Source of the DNA: Actinomycetes bacterium
GTDB taxonomy: Bacteria > Actinomycetota > Acidimicrobiia > Acidimicrobiales > Bog-793
NCBI GenBank assembly: GCA_021823365.1
Contig: JAKAOD010000175.1
Coordinates: forward strand, 1 to 6,599
Reading direction: 5' to 3'
DNA length: 6,599 nucleotides
Shown in pieces: positions 5,908 through 6,599 of this stretch. Position 1 is the first letter of the stretch. Every line of letters starts with the position of its first letter. The position numbers and the translations under genes are program-made. The notes under the pieces are model-generated. The model was not told where the DNA came from. It was given only the letters and a program-made list of their open reading frames with translations, and ran no database searches.

Positions 5908-6599
5908 GAACGTCTTCTTCTTCGGATGCCGTGGCTCGACGCCGGTGTCGGGCGACGAGTACCGGCGCTACGGCACCGCGACCTCGTGCATCGGCATCGG
6001 GACCGGCGCCGCGGCCAGCTACGCGGACGCAGTCGCCCGCAAGGCGGCCCCGCGCCTCGTCCTCGACGCCGGTACCGGCTTCATCAACCTCGAACGGGTG
6101 CTCGATGGCGAGCCGTTCCGCGGGAGCGTGTGCATCACCCACCTCCACTGGGACCACACCCACGGGCTCCCGTTCCTCCGGGAGGCCTTCCTTCCGGGAC
6201 ACCGCGTGGACGTCTACGTCCCCGGGCAGGGGGGCCCGGGCGACGCCGAGTCGGTCATGAGCCGCGCCTTCTCGCCCCCGCACTTCCCGGTGCCGATCGG
6301 CACACTCGGCGACTCCTGGTCGGTCTCCGGGATCGAGCCGGGCACGAGAGAGCTCGAGGGCCTCAGCATCCGAGCCGAGGAGATCCCCCATAAGGGCAGC
6401 CGGACCTTCGGCTACCGCGTGTCGGACGGGACGTCGTCGCTCGCGTACCTCCCCGACCACAAGCCGCTCGCCCTCGGGCCCGGCCCGGAGGGCCTCGGCG
6501 AGTACCACCCCGCCGCGCTCGCGCTCGCCGCCGGCGTCGACCTGCTGGTGCACGACTCGCAGCACACGGCCGCGGAGCTGCCGGAGCCCGCGTACCTGG
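5906..6599 (+). CDS. MBL-fold metallo-hydrolase, N-terminal 231 residues (runs off the window)
   Basis: A metallo-beta-lactamase-fold hydrolase expected to use two metal ions, probably zinc, to cleave an unknown, perhaps phosphodiester, substrate in the cytoplasm. The opening MNVFFFGCRGSTPVSG followed by RYGTATSCI is characteristic of the stand-alone GxRGSTP-type MBL subgroup. LVLDAGTGF (51-59) precedes the metal-binding motif H79-L-H81-W-D83-H84. Further likely ligands or conserved points are H162 in PHKGSRTFGYR, D184 in LPDH and H216-D217 in LVHDSQHT. The C-terminal part, which should carry the last conserved histidine block, is outside the window, so no stop codon is seen. ATG 5906 fits the family N-terminus; an in-frame GTG at 5819 would only add an arginine-rich tail. 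No signal peptide or ribosome-binding site is seen. It may be cotranscribed with the small ORF 138 bp upstream. Confidence 0.9.
   Translation, partial: MNVFFFGCRGSTPVSGDEYRRYGTATSCIGIGTGAAASYADAVARKAAPRLVLDAGTGFINLERVLDGEPFRGSVCITHLHWDHTHGLPFLREAFLPGHRVDVYVPGQGGPGDAESVMSRAFSPPHFPVPIGTLGDSWSVSGIEPGTRELEGLSIRAEEIPHKGSRTFGYRVSDGTSSLAYLPDHKPLALGPGPEGLGEYHPAALALAAGVDLLVHDSQHTAAELPEPAYL

Noticed and set aside
5612..6565. Minus-strand open frame opposite the MBL gene
   Set aside because: The plus strand carries the clear HxHxDH hydrolase; the reverse frame has no recognisable domain.
1..6599. Defence system, prophage, insertion sequence, CRISPR array, tRNA or rRNA
   Set aside because: No transposase or integrase motifs, terminal inverted repeats, CRISPR-like spacing, or structural RNA signatures were found; the tandem repeats are short and local.

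Overview
The window comes from a very GC-rich bacterium, most likely an actinobacterium. Third codon positions are almost always G or C, GTG starts are common, two genes look leaderless, and the isoleucyl-tRNA synthetase is of the long type 2 form. A placement near Acidimicrobiia or a related deep actinobacterial lineage is a guess from general feel; no rRNA or other marker is present to settle it.

Layout from left to right: a G-rich 12-bp tandem repeat cut by the window edge (1-46); a Nudix hydrolase on the minus strand (78-656) with a Gly-Thr-Gly/Asp repeat at its N-terminus; a 71-bp divergent promoter region; ileS on the plus strand (728-3946); a 74-bp convergent gap with a possible bidirectional terminator; a secreted S53 (sedolisin-type) serine-carboxyl peptidase on the minus strand (4021-5496) with an unusual leader containing three tandem Shine-Dalgarno copies and two hairpins; a divergent plus-strand small ORF for a 36-residue single-span membrane protein (5657-5767); and the first 231 residues of a metallo-beta-lactamase-fold hydrolase (5906-6599, running off the end).

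These genes do not form an obvious single pathway. ileS is housekeeping, Nudix and MBL proteins are stand-alone hydrolases of unknown substrate, and the S53 peptidase acts outside the cytoplasm. I see no phage, transposon, CRISPR, tRNA or rRNA signal and no clear novel multi-gene system. The points most worth attention are the GXHH form of the IleS active-site motif (associated with extreme mupirocin resistance), the S53 peptidase without a normal propeptide and with a degraded calcium site, its triple-SD leader, the small membrane protein, and a 17-bp tandem duplication at the MBL start codon.
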